This document shows, piece after piece, positions 7,311 to 15,801 of a DNA stretch of 33,521 nt. The DNA comes from Candidatus Opitulatrix cubana. Lineage in GTDB: Bacteria; Actinomycetota; Actinomycetes; Actinomycetales; Bifidobacteriaceae. The position numbers and the translations under genes are program-made. Numbering within the stretch: position 1 is the first letter of the stretch; the number at the start of each line of letters is the position of its first letter. Under the pieces are notes generated by a model. The model was not told the origin of the DNA and ran no database searches. It worked only from the letters and a program-made list of their open reading frames with translations. The stretch spans positions 1 through 33,521 of the forward strand of contig JAITBJ010000017.1 of NCBI GenBank assembly GCA_031283665.1. The letters are read 5' to 3'.

Positions 7311-8631
7311 AAACTTATTTCTAAACGGTCAAAATAATCCATATCTTCCAAACTTAGATAATGAAAAGCTCGAGCTTGATGCGAGCATTATAAACTCTGA
7401 AGCAGTTTCTTCTAATATAGATAATAAAAAATGTGCTAAACTTTATAACGCATTTTTTAAAGGGCAATATCGCAATTTAGAGCAGGCGTTTAATTATGAA
7501 AAAAGTTTTAGAGTTAGAACTCTTCCAGGTGTAGTGAGTTTTGAAAAGAAGTTTTATCATCTGCCAACACTTTTTATAGCTCTAAAAGTGGCAAAATGTA
7601 TAACAGATAAAAAGAAGATAATAGTTAATTTCACACGGAAAACCAATTTATCGCTTTTGGTTTCTTATCTAAAGCAGTTAGGATGCTCTATAACTGATAA
7701 TAAGAGTTTTGGTGATATATGTGTGTTTAGAAAAAGTGATAGCGGTGCAAATTATTATCGTAAATGGTTTTCAGTTTTGCATAATAAAAGTTTGGCTGTA
7801 ATAGGACTTGCAAAGGTTGCATTTGCACCGCTAAAGGATTTTGATTGTGCTATATTAGTGGACGAGATAAATGCTGAAGCTACTTCAAAATCGGGAAAAT
7901 ACAATCCTGAAAATAATAATATAGCACCAAGAGCAGCATCGGAAAATAAACAGTTAATATCTATTTCAAATCTATTTTTGAGTTCAAAAAGTGAAATAGG
8001 GAAACTTCTGCAAGAGGCAGATGAAATAAAACTGTCAGAAAATGCTAATCTACCTAATATAATAAATCCTAGAGAGGATGGAGCTGCTGATTGGGTGAAA
8101 AATACTAGATTACCAGCTTTAGCATTTTCTGCGCTTCAAAGTGTATCTAAAAAAGCTCCTGCTCTTGTAATAGCTCCTACTAAATTAGGAAAAAAAGGTG
8201 TAGAGACGACTTTCCAGTGGTTCAAGCGAGCTTTTTTAGATACAGATATATTAGTTTCCACTCGTGGTGAGGGCAGAACCTTAATAAAGACTGTTGATAA
8301 AAATCCTAAAATAGTTATTTCCACACTCGGTGCTGATCCTGCTCCTAAAGAGGGGTGGGGCGTAATAATTATTTTAGATGCGTTAGATTATTTAAACTTT
8401 TCTAACACGGTTTCAAAGCAGATTATAAATAGCTGGATGAGCGCTATTTCCCATATTAAAATGGATATTGGAAAATCAGATACCGAAGCTCCTGTATTTA
8501 TAATAGGCTCTATTCCTGAAACTATAATAGATGATTTGAAAAACTGGAATACTAATTTATTAGATGCTCGGGATAAACTCAATGCTAGCACTTTATCGGA
8601 TGCGTTTACTCAATTGAGAGAAGATATTTAG
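7291..8631 (+). CDS. priA: Shortened PriA-like primosomal protein without helicase motifs
   Basis: Identified by position (directly after metK, overlapping it by 20 bp, as in many Actinobacteria) and by short matches to actinobacterial PriA: GLAKVAFAPLKDFDCAILVDE in the first Rossmann half, and VISTLGADPAPKEGWGVIIILDAL followed by NSWMSA in the second. Actinobacterial PriA homologues are known to lack the Walker A and DEAH residues, and none is seen here. This copy is further reduced: 446 residues against roughly 650 or more in relatives, without an obvious N-terminal DNA-binding domain and without the clustered CxxC zinc ligands; its few cysteines are scattered. It may be a structural replication-restart factor or a protein losing its role. 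The name is family-based and not a claim of helicase activity. Confidence 0.75.
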   Translation: MRAEVFENLFLNGQNNPYLPNLDNEKLELDASIINSEAVSSNIDNKKCAKLYNAFFKGQYRNLEQAFNYEKSFRVRTLPGVVSFEKKFYHLPTLFIALKVAKCITDKKKIIVNFTRKTNLSLLVSYLKQLGCSITDNKSFGDICVFRKSDSGANYYRKWFSVLHNKSLAVIGLAKVAFAPLKDFDCAILVDEINAEATSKSGKYNPENNNIAPRAASENKQLISISNLFLSSKSEIGKLLQEADEIKLSENANLPNIINPREDGAADWVKNTRLPALAFSALQSVSKKAPALVIAPTKLGKKGVETTFQWFKRAFLDTDILVSTRGEGRTLIKTVDKNPKIVISTLGADPAPKEGWGVIIILDALDYLNFSNTVSKQIINSWMSAISHIKMDIGKSDTEAPVFIIGSIPETIIDDLKNWNTNLLDARDKLNASTLSDAFTQLREDI

Positions 8632-8632
8632 T

Positions 8633-8650
8633 AAAAGATTTTAATCTTTT
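8633..8650 (+). terminator. Weak AT-rich hairpin after priA-like gene
   Basis: AAAAGAT-TTTA-ATCTTTT forms a 7-bp stem directly after the priA-like stop; a T7 run follows only about 12 nt later. Possible partial terminator ahead of the cdd promoter. Confidence 0.35.
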
Positions 8651-8673
8651 CAATTGCGAGTCTTTTTTTGTGA

Positions 8674-8679
8674 TACAAT
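8674..8679 (+). promoter_or_regulatory. Extended -10 box, leaderless cdd
   Basis: TGA-TACAAT, 6 nt, ATG at 8686. The TGn extension supports a real promoter. Confidence 0.65.
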
Positions 8680-8685
8680 TTAAGT

Positions 8686-9114
8686 ATGGAAAATATAGAC
8701 TTAATTAAAAAAGCAGCTGAGGTTAGAAAGAACTCTTATTCCCCTTATTCAGGATATGCAGTGGGAGCAGCTTTAGAATGTGAAGAAAATATGATTCACG
8801 CAGGTTGCAATGTGGAAAATGCATCTTATGGTGGCACAATATGTGCTGAAAGAAATGCTATAACTAATATGGCAGCGGATGGAATGAGGAAAATCAAAAA
8901 GATAGCTATTGTTGGAGGATTTGCGGACGGAAGCGGAGATAACTCTGCGCTTGTGCCTCCATGTGGTGTATGCAGACAAGTGATTAGAGAGTTTTGCAAT
9001 CCTGAAACTTGTATTGTGCTTTTAGCGCCAATAGACAATCTTGAAAAGATTACGGAAATGAAATTTGCTGATTTGCTTCCTTTATCTTTTGGACCAGATA
9101 ATTTAGAAAAATAG
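8686..9114 (+). CDS. cdd: Cytidine deaminase
   Basis: Zinc enzyme that converts cytidine and deoxycytidine to uridine and deoxyuridine in pyrimidine salvage. The 142 residues match the small homotetrameric class. All ligands and catalytic residues are visible: GCNVENASYG (substrate binding, about 40-49), CAE (53-55, zinc Cys and proton-shuttling Glu), and PCGVCRQ (92-98) with the remaining two zinc cysteines. The start is fixed by the TACAAT-N6-ATG promoter and normal N-terminal length. The IspD/SDR fusion gene starts 5 nt downstream, so the two are probably one transcript although their pathways differ. Confidence 0.95.
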   Translation: MENIDLIKKAAEVRKNSYSPYSGYAVGAALECEENMIHAGCNVENASYGGTICAERNAITNMAADGMRKIKKIAIVGGFADGSGDNSALVPPCGVCRQVIREFCNPETCIVLLAPIDNLEKITEMKFADLLPLSFGPDNLEK

Positions 9115-9119
9115 TTTTT

Positions 9120-10484
9120 ATGCGTAATATATTTATTGTGCTTGCTGGTGGAGTAGGTGAGAGAATGGGCTCTGCTATTCCTAAGCAGCTTTTGAAAATA
9201 GCAGGTAAGCCAATAATTGAGCACACTCTTGAAAACATTATTCAAAATGATTTACTTGATGAGATTTTAGTAGTTTTGCATAAATCATCTATTGAAAGTG
9301 TAAAAGAAATTTTGAAAAATGTAAAAACTGATATACCTATCAGAATAGTTGATGGCGGCGAGACTAGAACCGATTCTACACTAAATGCACTTTCTTCAAT
9401 TGAGGACAATGATGCTTTTGTTTTACTTCACGACGCTGTTAGACCTTTTATAGATAATAATATAATAAACAGATGTTTGCAAGCGTTGCAAAAGTATAAT
9501 GCTGTAGACACTGCTATAGTTTCTGCTGACACAATTATAGGTGTAGACAATGATGATTGCATAAACTCTATGCCTATTCGTCACTATATGCGCAGAGGGC
9601 AGACTCCTCAATGTTTTAGATTAAGCGTTTTGAGAAAAGCATATCAAAAGGCAGAGCAAGATTCTGATTTTGAAGCTACAGACAACTGTGGAGTAGTTTT
9701 TAAGTATTTACCAGATGAGAAAATTAAAGTGATTGACGGCACTAATGAAAATATGAAAATCACTGAAAATATAGATTTGCAATTTGCAGATAAGATTTTT
9801 CAAATGAAAACTGCAAGTTTTGATATTTCTGAAAAAGATTTAAAAAAGCATTTTCAAAATATGTCAGTTATGGTAATAGGCGGGAGTTATGGAATAGGCA
9901 AATCCTGCGTAGAGCTCTTTTCTGATTTGGGGGCTAAAGTGCTATCATATTCTAGATCTGAGACTAAGACAGATATTACAGATCAAAAATCTATTGAAAA
10001 TGCTTTTACTGATGCGGCCAAAAAACTTGGCAAAATAGATTTAGTAGTTTTAACAGCGGGGCAGTTAACAATTTCTGAACTTGCAAAAATGAATAATAAT
10101 GATATACGTCATCTAATAGAGATGGATTTAATAGCGCCTGCTTTAATTGCTAAAATAGCATATCCGTATTTAGAGAAATCAAAAGGCGAAATAATCTTTT
10201 TCACATCAAGCTCTTATACAAGAGGAAGAGCAAACTATTCTATTTATTCTGCTGCTAAAGCAGGTGTGGTGAATCTCACGCAGGCGCTTTCTGAGGAGTG
10301 GGCTAAAAAAGATATACGAGTGAACTGCATAAATCCGCAAAGAACAGCCACCCCTATGAGGTCAAACGCTTTTGGAGCAGAGCCAGAAGACTCTCTTTTG
10401 CAGCCTGAAGCTGTAGCACGGTCTACCGCTGAAACAGTGGCATCGTGTGTCACAGGTCAAATAGTTGATGTTCGCCTAATATAA
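9120..10484 (+). CDS. Bifunctional IspD/TarI-type cytidylyltransferase fused to SDR reductase (Bcs1-like)
   Basis: A 454-residue fusion. Residues 1-230 are an IspD/TarI nucleotidyltransferase, with LAGGVGERMG (8-17), PKQLLK and LLHDAVRPF (102-110). Residues 245-454 are a short-chain dehydrogenase, with the cofactor loop GGSYGIG (254-260), the Tyr376/Lys380 YxxxK pair and NPQRTATPMR. This two-domain form is known from Haemophilus Bcs1 (Acs1), which reduces ribulose 5-phosphate to ribitol 5-phosphate and activates it as CDP-ribitol for capsule or teichoic acid. That role is inferred here from the architecture and the RTATPM segment. The alternative is MEP-pathway IspD with an unrelated reductase attached, which is less likely. 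It starts 5 nt after cdd without a clear ribosome site. Polymer synthesis genes are not in this window. Confidence 0.8.
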   Translation: MRNIFIVLAGGVGERMGSAIPKQLLKIAGKPIIEHTLENIIQNDLLDEILVVLHKSSIESVKEILKNVKTDIPIRIVDGGETRTDSTLNALSSIEDNDAFVLLHDAVRPFIDNNIINRCLQALQKYNAVDTAIVSADTIIGVDNDDCINSMPIRHYMRRGQTPQCFRLSVLRKAYQKAEQDSDFEATDNCGVVFKYLPDEKIKVIDGTNENMKITENIDLQFADKIFQMKTASFDISEKDLKKHFQNMSVMVIGGSYGIGKSCVELFSDLGAKVLSYSRSETKTDITDQKSIENAFTDAAKKLGKIDLVVLTAGQLTISELAKMNNNDIRHLIEMDLIAPALIAKIAYPYLEKSKGEIIFFTSSSYTRGRANYSIYSAAKAGVVNLTQALSEEWAKKDIRVNCINPQRTATPMRSNAFGAEPEDSLLQPEAVARSTAETVASCVTGQIVDVRLI

Positions 10485-10511
10485 AAATATAAAAACAGTA
10501 TAAGACTTTTT

Positions 10512-11693
10512 TTATTTAGCTTCTAATTTCTTTTTTAGCTCAAGCAGTTTTTCATTTATTTCTGCTTTGCGAGGATCTGAGTTTTTCCAAGCTTGCTTTT
10601 CTGCATCAGATATAGCATTGTCAATTTCCTCAATTTGTGCTCTAAACTCTTTAACTTTTGAAGAGGGCACTTTGCCCAAATCATTTATTCTTGACATATA
10701 TGCTCTATATTTGCTTCGTGCTATTTTAGGGTCTTTTACTGGTAGCAATTTTTTCGCCTCTTGCAAAATAGCAATTTTTGCTTCATAGTTTTTCTCGTAT
10801 TCTTCATCTAACGCTTTATCAGCAGATCCCTTTTTATCATAGAAAGTATCCATATAACCTTTAAACTCTTCCCAAAGTTTATCATCTACACTTCTGCGAG
10901 CTCTGCCAGCGTTTTTCCAATCTTTTATTAGATTTCTAAAACCCTCTTGACCTACTTCTAATTTATCAGTTTCGCTCAAGATTTTTGCTTTCTCAATTAT
11001 TTTCTCTTTTGCTTTTTTAGCTAATTGAGATGATTTATTTAATCCTTGATAAAAATCTTTTTTCTTTTCCTCAAACACTCTGCGGCTTTCAGCAAACTTT
11101 TTCCAGAGTTCATCTTCTATATTTTTTGGTATTCTAGGAGCAGTTTTTTGTTCATGAGTCCACTTATTTAAAAGATTAATAAACTTTTCAGTAGTTTGTT
11201 TCCAATTTATTTTGTCGTTTATTTTTGCAACCATTTTTTCTGCTTCATTGACTATTTTGATTCTATTCTCAATGGTCTGCTGTATATTCACAGCTTTATT
11301 TTTGTCAATTTCCGCTTTTGTGATTTCAGCATCTTGCTCAATTTTATCTAATCTGTCTCTCAATTTTTGAACATTGCCAACTACTGATGGGTTTTCTAAT
11401 TCACTTCTAAAATGTTCAATTGCTTGGTCTATTTCGCTCTTTTTCACATTAGCTACTTTTATTCGGTTCTCAAAAAGAGTTAGCCTGTCCACTAAATCTA
11501 AATAGCGTTTCACATAAAACTCTAAAGCATCTTTAGGCTGCTTTACTTTGAATTGACCAACTACTCTTTCACTATCGCCCTCAATAAGCCAAACTGTGCC
11601 ATCGGAATCTGCTCTTCCAAACTTTGCAGCAGCTCTAGCTGCCTTATCATCAGTGGTTTTTACAATAGTTACTTTGCTTTTAGGTTTAGCCAT
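10512..11693 (-). CDS. DUF349 repeat protein
   Basis: A 393-residue, highly charged, mostly helical protein of unknown function. It contains at least two DUF349-type units with the W-(x)-G or W-x-LW-F spacing: KWTHE...DELWKKFAESRRVF and DWKNAGRARRSVDDKLWEEF, flanked by long coiled-coil-like helices rich in K and E. The N-terminal 60 residues form a separate small domain (WLIEGDSERVVGQF). It follows the cyclophilin gene by 5 nt on the same strand, and the cyclophilin stop TAG itself is part of the AGGA ribosome site, so the two are tightly coupled. The pairing of DUF349 and cyclophilin genes is common in Actinobacteria. No signal peptide; cytoplasmic. Its 3' end faces the IspD/SDR gene with a 27-bp gap. 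Confidence 0.85.
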   Translation of the reverse strand: MAKPKSKVTIVKTTDDKAARAAAKFGRADSDGTVWLIEGDSERVVGQFKVKQPKDALEFYVKRYLDLVDRLTLFENRIKVANVKKSEIDQAIEHFRSELENPSVVGNVQKLRDRLDKIEQDAEITKAEIDKNKAVNIQQTIENRIKIVNEAEKMVAKINDKINWKQTTEKFINLLNKWTHEQKTAPRIPKNIEDELWKKFAESRRVFEEKKKDFYQGLNKSSQLAKKAKEKIIEKAKILSETDKLEVGQEGFRNLIKDWKNAGRARRSVDDKLWEEFKGYMDTFYDKKGSADKALDEEYEKNYEAKIAILQEAKKLLPVKDPKIARSKYRAYMSRINDLGKVPSSKVKEFRAQIEEIDNAISDAEKQAWKNSDPRKAEINEKLLELKKKLEAK

Positions 11694-11698
11694 TTTTC

Positions 11699-12478
11699 CT
11701 ACTCTATATATACGCTTTCAATTTTGATAGTTTTTGATGGTTTCCCATCACCGTTTTTAGGTTTTTCGCCTTTTGTAAAATCCTCAATTTGATCTAGTCC
11801 TGAATCTATTTTTGCAAAAACAGTATATCCAGCATTGCCTCCACCAGGTGGGAATGTGGAATCTTTATAAATTATAAAGAATTGAGAACCGTTAGAATAT
11901 GCTGAATCACTTCTGGCCATTGCTATATAGCCTTGTTTATATACATTATCGGCAGGAGCATTTTCTACAGGGCCAAACTGGTATCCCGGTCCGCCGCTTT
12001 GGTCGCCTTTTGGAGCGCCGCATTGCAAAATCCAAACGCCCTCTGTAGTAATTCTTGGACACTGTGCATCATTTTTATCCCACCAGCTAGTGCGTGATAA
12101 ATTAATGAAATTAGCTACTGCTTGTGGAGCTGCCTTTCCTAAAAGAGTGATATGCAGATCGCCTAATGTGGTATGCATAGTAGCTCTCCAATCATGATTT
12201 TCAGTAATTGCTTTATCTGGCACCTTTCCTGAGTTTTGTCCTGTTTGCTCACTTTCTGGAATAGGTGTGGAAGATGTTGGACTTGGCGAGGGTGAAGAGT
12301 CTTTATAAGTGTCAGGAGATGTAAAATGATAAGCAACTACAAGTCCTGCAATCACAGCTACTGTTGACAAAGCAGCAATCAAAATGTGAAAAAGATTTCT
12401 TTTATTTTGTTCGCGCTGTTTTTCAATCAGCTGCTCTTTTTTGCCTGCTCTATTTTTTTTATCAGATTTCTGGGACAT
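11699..12478 (-). CDS. Membrane-anchored cyclophilin-type peptidyl-prolyl isomerase
   Basis: Catalyses cis-trans isomerisation of proline peptide bonds. The 259 residues start with a basic cytoplasmic stretch, one membrane helix (about 29-50), a Ser/Pro-rich linker (about 54-80), then a cyclophilin domain to the end containing TTLGDLHITLLGKAAPQAVANF, a GPGYQF segment, YIAMARS and SQFFIIY. The domain is therefore predicted to lie outside the membrane and fold secreted or wall proteins. The canonical catalytic Arg of the F-R-I segment is not obvious by eye; the SQFFI core is intact. The ATG is fixed by TGA-TAAACT-N6-ATG. It is divergent from the OPT gene and cotranscribed with the DUF349 gene. 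Confidence 0.88.
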   Translation of the reverse strand: MSQKSDKKNRAGKKEQLIEKQREQNKRNLFHILIAALSTVAVIAGLVVAYHFTSPDTYKDSSPSPSPTSSTPIPESEQTGQNSGKVPDKAITENHDWRATMHTTLGDLHITLLGKAAPQAVANFINLSRTSWWDKNDAQCPRITTEGVWILQCGAPKGDQSGGPGYQFGPVENAPADNVYKQGYIAMARSDSAYSNGSQFFIIYKDSTFPPGGGNAGYTVFAKIDSGLDQIEDFTKGEKPKNGDGKPSKTIKIESVYIE

Positions 12479-12484
12479 ATAAAC

Positions 12485-12490
12485 AGTTTA
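12485..12490 (-). promoter_or_regulatory. Extended -10 box, leaderless cyclophilin gene
   Basis: On the minus strand TGA-TAAACT, 6 nt (GTTTAT), ATG at 12478. The box is part of the 13-bp palindrome ATAAACAGTTTAT (12479-12491). Confidence 0.65.
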
Positions 12491-12520
12491 TCAAATTTTT
12501 AGTTTTTTGCCATTTTCTTG

Positions 12521-12526
12521 TATACT
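12521..12526 (+). promoter_or_regulatory. -10 box, leaderless OPT transporter gene
   Basis: TATACT, 6 nt (TATTTT), ATG at 12533. This sets the start at 12533 and not at the in-frame TTG 12518, which lies upstream of the box. Confidence 0.65.
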
Positions 12527-12532
12527 TATTTT

Positions 12533-14437
12533 ATGGCTAATGGCAAAAAAATAAAATCAAAAGTAATATCAAATAAAGGCTTTTCTGTTCCAATTTTAAT
12601 AATGGGAATTATATTTGCTTGCATTTTTGCAGCATCTAATGCGTATGCAGGGTTGAAAGCTGGACTTACTGTAGCTGCTGGAATACCAGGTACAATTCTT
12701 GGTGCAGGATTCGTCTCTGCATTTGCTCGGAAAAAAGGCATTTATGGTGTTAATGTTTTGCAGTCTATGTCATCAGGGGGTGAAATAAACTCTACAAATG
12801 TTTTTATTATACCAGCTGTGATATTAGTGGCTTCTGTTTCAGGGTTTAATCCTTTAGAAGCAGCTTTAGCTACTGGTGCAGGGGCTATTTTTGGTGCAGG
12901 AATTATGTTTGTTTTGCATAATTATTTAGTCGAAACTCCGCATCCCGATATGCTTTATCCAGAATCAACTGCTATTGCTGAATCTATGAAAGCCACTGTG
13001 TCAGGTGGCGAACCGCTTAAATTAATGGGTGTGGGTGCACTTATTGCGGCTGTTATTACCAGTTTGAGTTCACAAGTTCTTGGCCTTTTTCAAGATACAG
13101 TTTCTATTGTTGGCTCTGCGGCTTATAGATTTAGATTTAAAATAGAAGCAAATCCTATGCTTTTAGGGCTTGGATTTATTATTGGTATGGAAGTTGCACT
13201 GCCAATGTTTGCATCATCGGTTTTCGGCAATTTCGCAATTTTGCCTCTTATTTCATATTTTTCGTCGCAGGCAGATCACACTACCTCTGTTTGGAATAGT
13301 GCATCTAAATTATTTTCTATGACTCCTGATGATTTAGGAACTACATATTTGCGATATATTGGTGCTGGAATGATGATTTATGGAGGGATTGTAGGTGCTG
13401 CTAAATTAGTGCCTGTAATATATAAATCTGTAAAAGAAACTGTATCTGATTTGAAAAAAACTAAAGTGGGATCAGATGGTGAAAACTCAAAATTGAAATT
13501 AGTTTTTTTGAGTGCAGGTGCTGCAGTTGTATTTTTAGTGGCGCTGTTTATATGCAAGTTTGATATGCCTCTTGCTATAATTGCTGCACTTCTTACAGTG
13601 GTTATTACGCTATTATTTTCAATAGTGGGAGCGCGATTGACTGGGTCTGTAGGGTGCTCTAACACTCCTGTATCAGGGATGCTAATTGCAAGTGTGGTTT
13701 TGATTTCATTAGTGTTTTTAGCGCTAGGTCGGACATCAAATAATGATAATATAGTTTTGCTATTTTTGGCCACTTCTGTTTGCGGAGCTATATGCTACTC
13801 TAACGGCTATGCTCAAAGTTCAAAGGCATCATCGCTGATTGGAGGAAGTAAACCAGAGATTCAAAAAATGTTTACAGTAGCTTATATTGTTGGCATCGTG
13901 GTTGTTGTTTCTACTATTACTGTTTTGGCGCCTGCTATTGCAGATGGTAAATCTTTTGAAGCGCCTCAAGCAAATTTGATAGCAAAGCTAACGCAAGGGC
14001 TTTTTCAAGGCGCTTTGCCTTGGTCAATGATTATTGTTGGTATTATTTTAGGACTTGTTATGCATCTGTTAGGAGTGTCTATTATGATGGCTGCATTAGG
14101 GCTTTATTTGCCAATTGAAACAGTGGTTATAATGTTTCTTGGTGCTGTTTTAAGATATTTGATAATAGATATACCATCTCGTAGTGCTAAAACTGCTAAA
14201 GAGAAAAAAGTTTTGGAAACGAGAACTATCCATGGCATTTCTTTATCGTCAGGTCTTGTGGCGGGTGGTTCTATTTTCGGATTGCTTGGTGTTATGCTTC
14301 AAGTTTCTGAGGTTTTACCAGCACCTCCTGATATTTTGCCAGGCGGTAATTTATCAGCCACTATTATGCTTGTTATTTTAGTAGCATTATCAGCGTTTCC
14401 AATTAGGTACTGGAAAGCTAAGGCATCCAAGTCTTAG
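12533..14437 (+). CDS. OPT family oligopeptide transporter
   Basis: Integral membrane protein of the oligopeptide transporter family, 634 residues with about 15-16 hydrophobic segments. Typical OPT features include the N-terminal SNAYAGLKAGLTVAAGIPG segment, SGGEINSTN, a PHPDMLYPES-like stretch before TAIAESMKA, and a C-terminal LYLPIETVV. Family members move peptides or metal-chelate complexes inward, coupled to cations; the substrate here is unknown. The start follows the TATACT-N6-ATG rule. It is divergent from the cyclophilin gene (54 bp between starts), and its last 20 bp overlap the 3' end of hisS on the other strand. Peptide uptake would suit an amino-acid-scavenging lifestyle, which is inference. 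Confidence 0.88.
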   Translation: MANGKKIKSKVISNKGFSVPILIMGIIFACIFAASNAYAGLKAGLTVAAGIPGTILGAGFVSAFARKKGIYGVNVLQSMSSGGEINSTNVFIIPAVILVASVSGFNPLEAALATGAGAIFGAGIMFVLHNYLVETPHPDMLYPESTAIAESMKATVSGGEPLKLMGVGALIAAVITSLSSQVLGLFQDTVSIVGSAAYRFRFKIEANPMLLGLGFIIGMEVALPMFASSVFGNFAILPLISYFSSQADHTTSVWNSASKLFSMTPDDLGTTYLRYIGAGMMIYGGIVGAAKLVPVIYKSVKETVSDLKKTKVGSDGENSKLKLVFLSAGAAVVFLVALFICKFDMPLAIIAALLTVVITLLFSIVGARLTGSVGCSNTPVSGMLIASVVLISLVFLALGRTSNNDNIVLLFLATSVCGAICYSNGYAQSSKASSLIGGSKPEIQKMFTVAYIVGIVVVVSTITVLAPAIADGKSFEAPQANLIAKLTQGLFQGALPWSMIIVGIILGLVMHLLGVSIMMAALGLYLPIETVVIMFLGAVLRYLIIDIPSRSAKTAKEKKVLETRTIHGISLSSGLVAGGSIFGLLGVMLQVSEVLPAPPDILPGGNLSATIMLVILVALSAFPIRYWKAKASKS

Positions 14438-15743
14438 GGTCTGCCTTTTTTTGTTCTCCTGTTATTATATTTTTAATTTCTAATTCAGGGGATAAAAACC
14501 AAACATATTTAATACCTAATTTTTGAGCCATTTCAATCTGTTTACCGTATTTATTTGCTTTTGGAGAGATTATTGTAGATATGCCTCTATTTCTCAAAAC
14601 TTCTGCAATGCAAAGAGCTGCTTGCCTATCATTTTCAGAGTCTAAAATAATAAAAGTATCTGCTGCTGTTTTCCCCTGCGTTTTCAAAGATGAGTTTTCA
14701 AATAATATATATAATAATCTAGTTAGACCTATAGAAGCGCCAATTCCTTGATAAACAGTATTTCCTTTTTTCACTAAATTATCATATCTGCCGCCAGAGC
14801 ATACAGATCCTAAACTTTCAAAACCCTCTAAAAATGTTTCAAACACTAAACCTGTATAATAGTCTAAACCTCTAGCAATTGAAAAATCTAATTTCACATT
14901 TTCGAATCTTAATTTATTTATTTGCGAAATTAGATTTTTCATATTTTTAAACTCTTCAATTGTGCTACTGTATTCAGAGCTGCTACTCAAAAAAGTGAAA
15001 AACTCTTTATCGCTTTCAAGAGTTTGTAAATCAAAATGAGTGAAGTCAACTATTTTTTTTGCAGCGTTTTTATCTAACGGTTTTTCACCCTCTGCATTCA
15101 CTTTTTGCAGTTGATCTATAACACCATCTTCACCAATTTTTGGAAGTTTATCTACAATCTGTAAAACGCTATTTACGTTTTCTATGCCAATATATTTATA
15201 GTAGCTCTCAATTATCTTTCTGTTATTTATATTTATTGTAATAGGGGGGCATCCAAGATTTTCTAGTTTTTTGAAAGCTTTTGCTACTGTTAGAATACAT
15301 TCAATTTCATCTGTGATTGTCAGAGTGCTTGATGATATAATATCTATATCTGCCTGAGTAAACTCTCTAAATCTACCTGCTTGTGCTCTTTCACCTCTCC
15401 AAACTTTTCCAATTTGATAGGCCCTAAACGGAAAAATAATATCATTTGAAAACTGATAAATATAATTTGCAAGAGGTATAGTTTGATCAAACCTTAAACC
15501 TAGCTGCTTTTCAGATTCCAGATTTATATCTGCTTTATTATTTTCAACACCTTGCAATCGTGAAAGCAAATAAATCTCTTTAGAGGTTTCGCCTTTTGCA
15601 AGCAAATCAGAAGCACTTTGAGCAGAAGAAGTTTCTATGCTCTCAAATCCATAAAGCGAAAAAGTGTTTTCAATAATTTGCAAAAACTGCTTTTCGGCAA
15701 ATCTTTGATTTGGAGTTAGTTCACGAAAACCAGATATTTTCAT
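14418..15743 (-). CDS. hisS: Histidyl-tRNA synthetase
   Basis: Class II aminoacyl-tRNA synthetase that charges tRNA-His. 441 residues. Motif 2 is seen as YQIGKVWRGERAQAGRFREF followed by TQADIDI; the histidine-binding segments are ARGLDYYTGLVFE and SVCSGGRYDNL; motif 3 is GIGASIGLTRL. The C-terminal part (TFIILDSEN to the end) is the anticodon-binding alpha/beta domain. The N terminus starts at ISGFRELTP, the usual P-G-x-RD equivalent. The start is set by TAAACT-N6-ATG. No aspS, its frequent neighbour, is present. The 3' end overlaps the OPT gene by 20 bp, tail to tail. All signature motifs look functional. Confidence 0.95.
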   Translation of the reverse strand: MKISGFRELTPNQRFAEKQFLQIIENTFSLYGFESIETSSAQSASDLLAKGETSKEIYLLSRLQGVENNKADINLESEKQLGLRFDQTIPLANYIYQFSNDIIFPFRAYQIGKVWRGERAQAGRFREFTQADIDIISSSTLTITDEIECILTVAKAFKKLENLGCPPITININNRKIIESYYKYIGIENVNSVLQIVDKLPKIGEDGVIDQLQKVNAEGEKPLDKNAAKKIVDFTHFDLQTLESDKEFFTFLSSSSEYSSTIEEFKNMKNLISQINKLRFENVKLDFSIARGLDYYTGLVFETFLEGFESLGSVCSGGRYDNLVKKGNTVYQGIGASIGLTRLLYILFENSSLKTQGKTAADTFIILDSENDRQAALCIAEVLRNRGISTIISPKANKYGKQIEMAQKLGIKYVWFLSPELEIKNIITGEQKKADPKTWMP

Positions 15744-15749
15744 ATATTT

Positions 15750-15755
15750 AGTTTA
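15750..15755 (-). promoter_or_regulatory. -10 box, leaderless hisS
   Basis: On the minus strand TAAACT, 6 nt (AAATAT), ATG at 15743. Confidence 0.65.
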
Positions 15756-15801
15756 CACTAATAGACTATAAAACAGTTTATGCTTTTGTCTTTTTGCGAA
15801 C

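Noticed and set aside
9120..9810. Plain MEP-pathway IspD
   Set aside because: The protein continues in frame into a complete SDR domain with TAG-type core, YxxxK and RTATPM, the arrangement of ribitol-phosphate Bcs1-like enzymes. No ispF is adjacent.
12518..12520. TTG 12518 as the OPT transporter start
   Set aside because: It lies upstream of the TATACT box, while ATG 12533 sits exactly 6 nt after the box.
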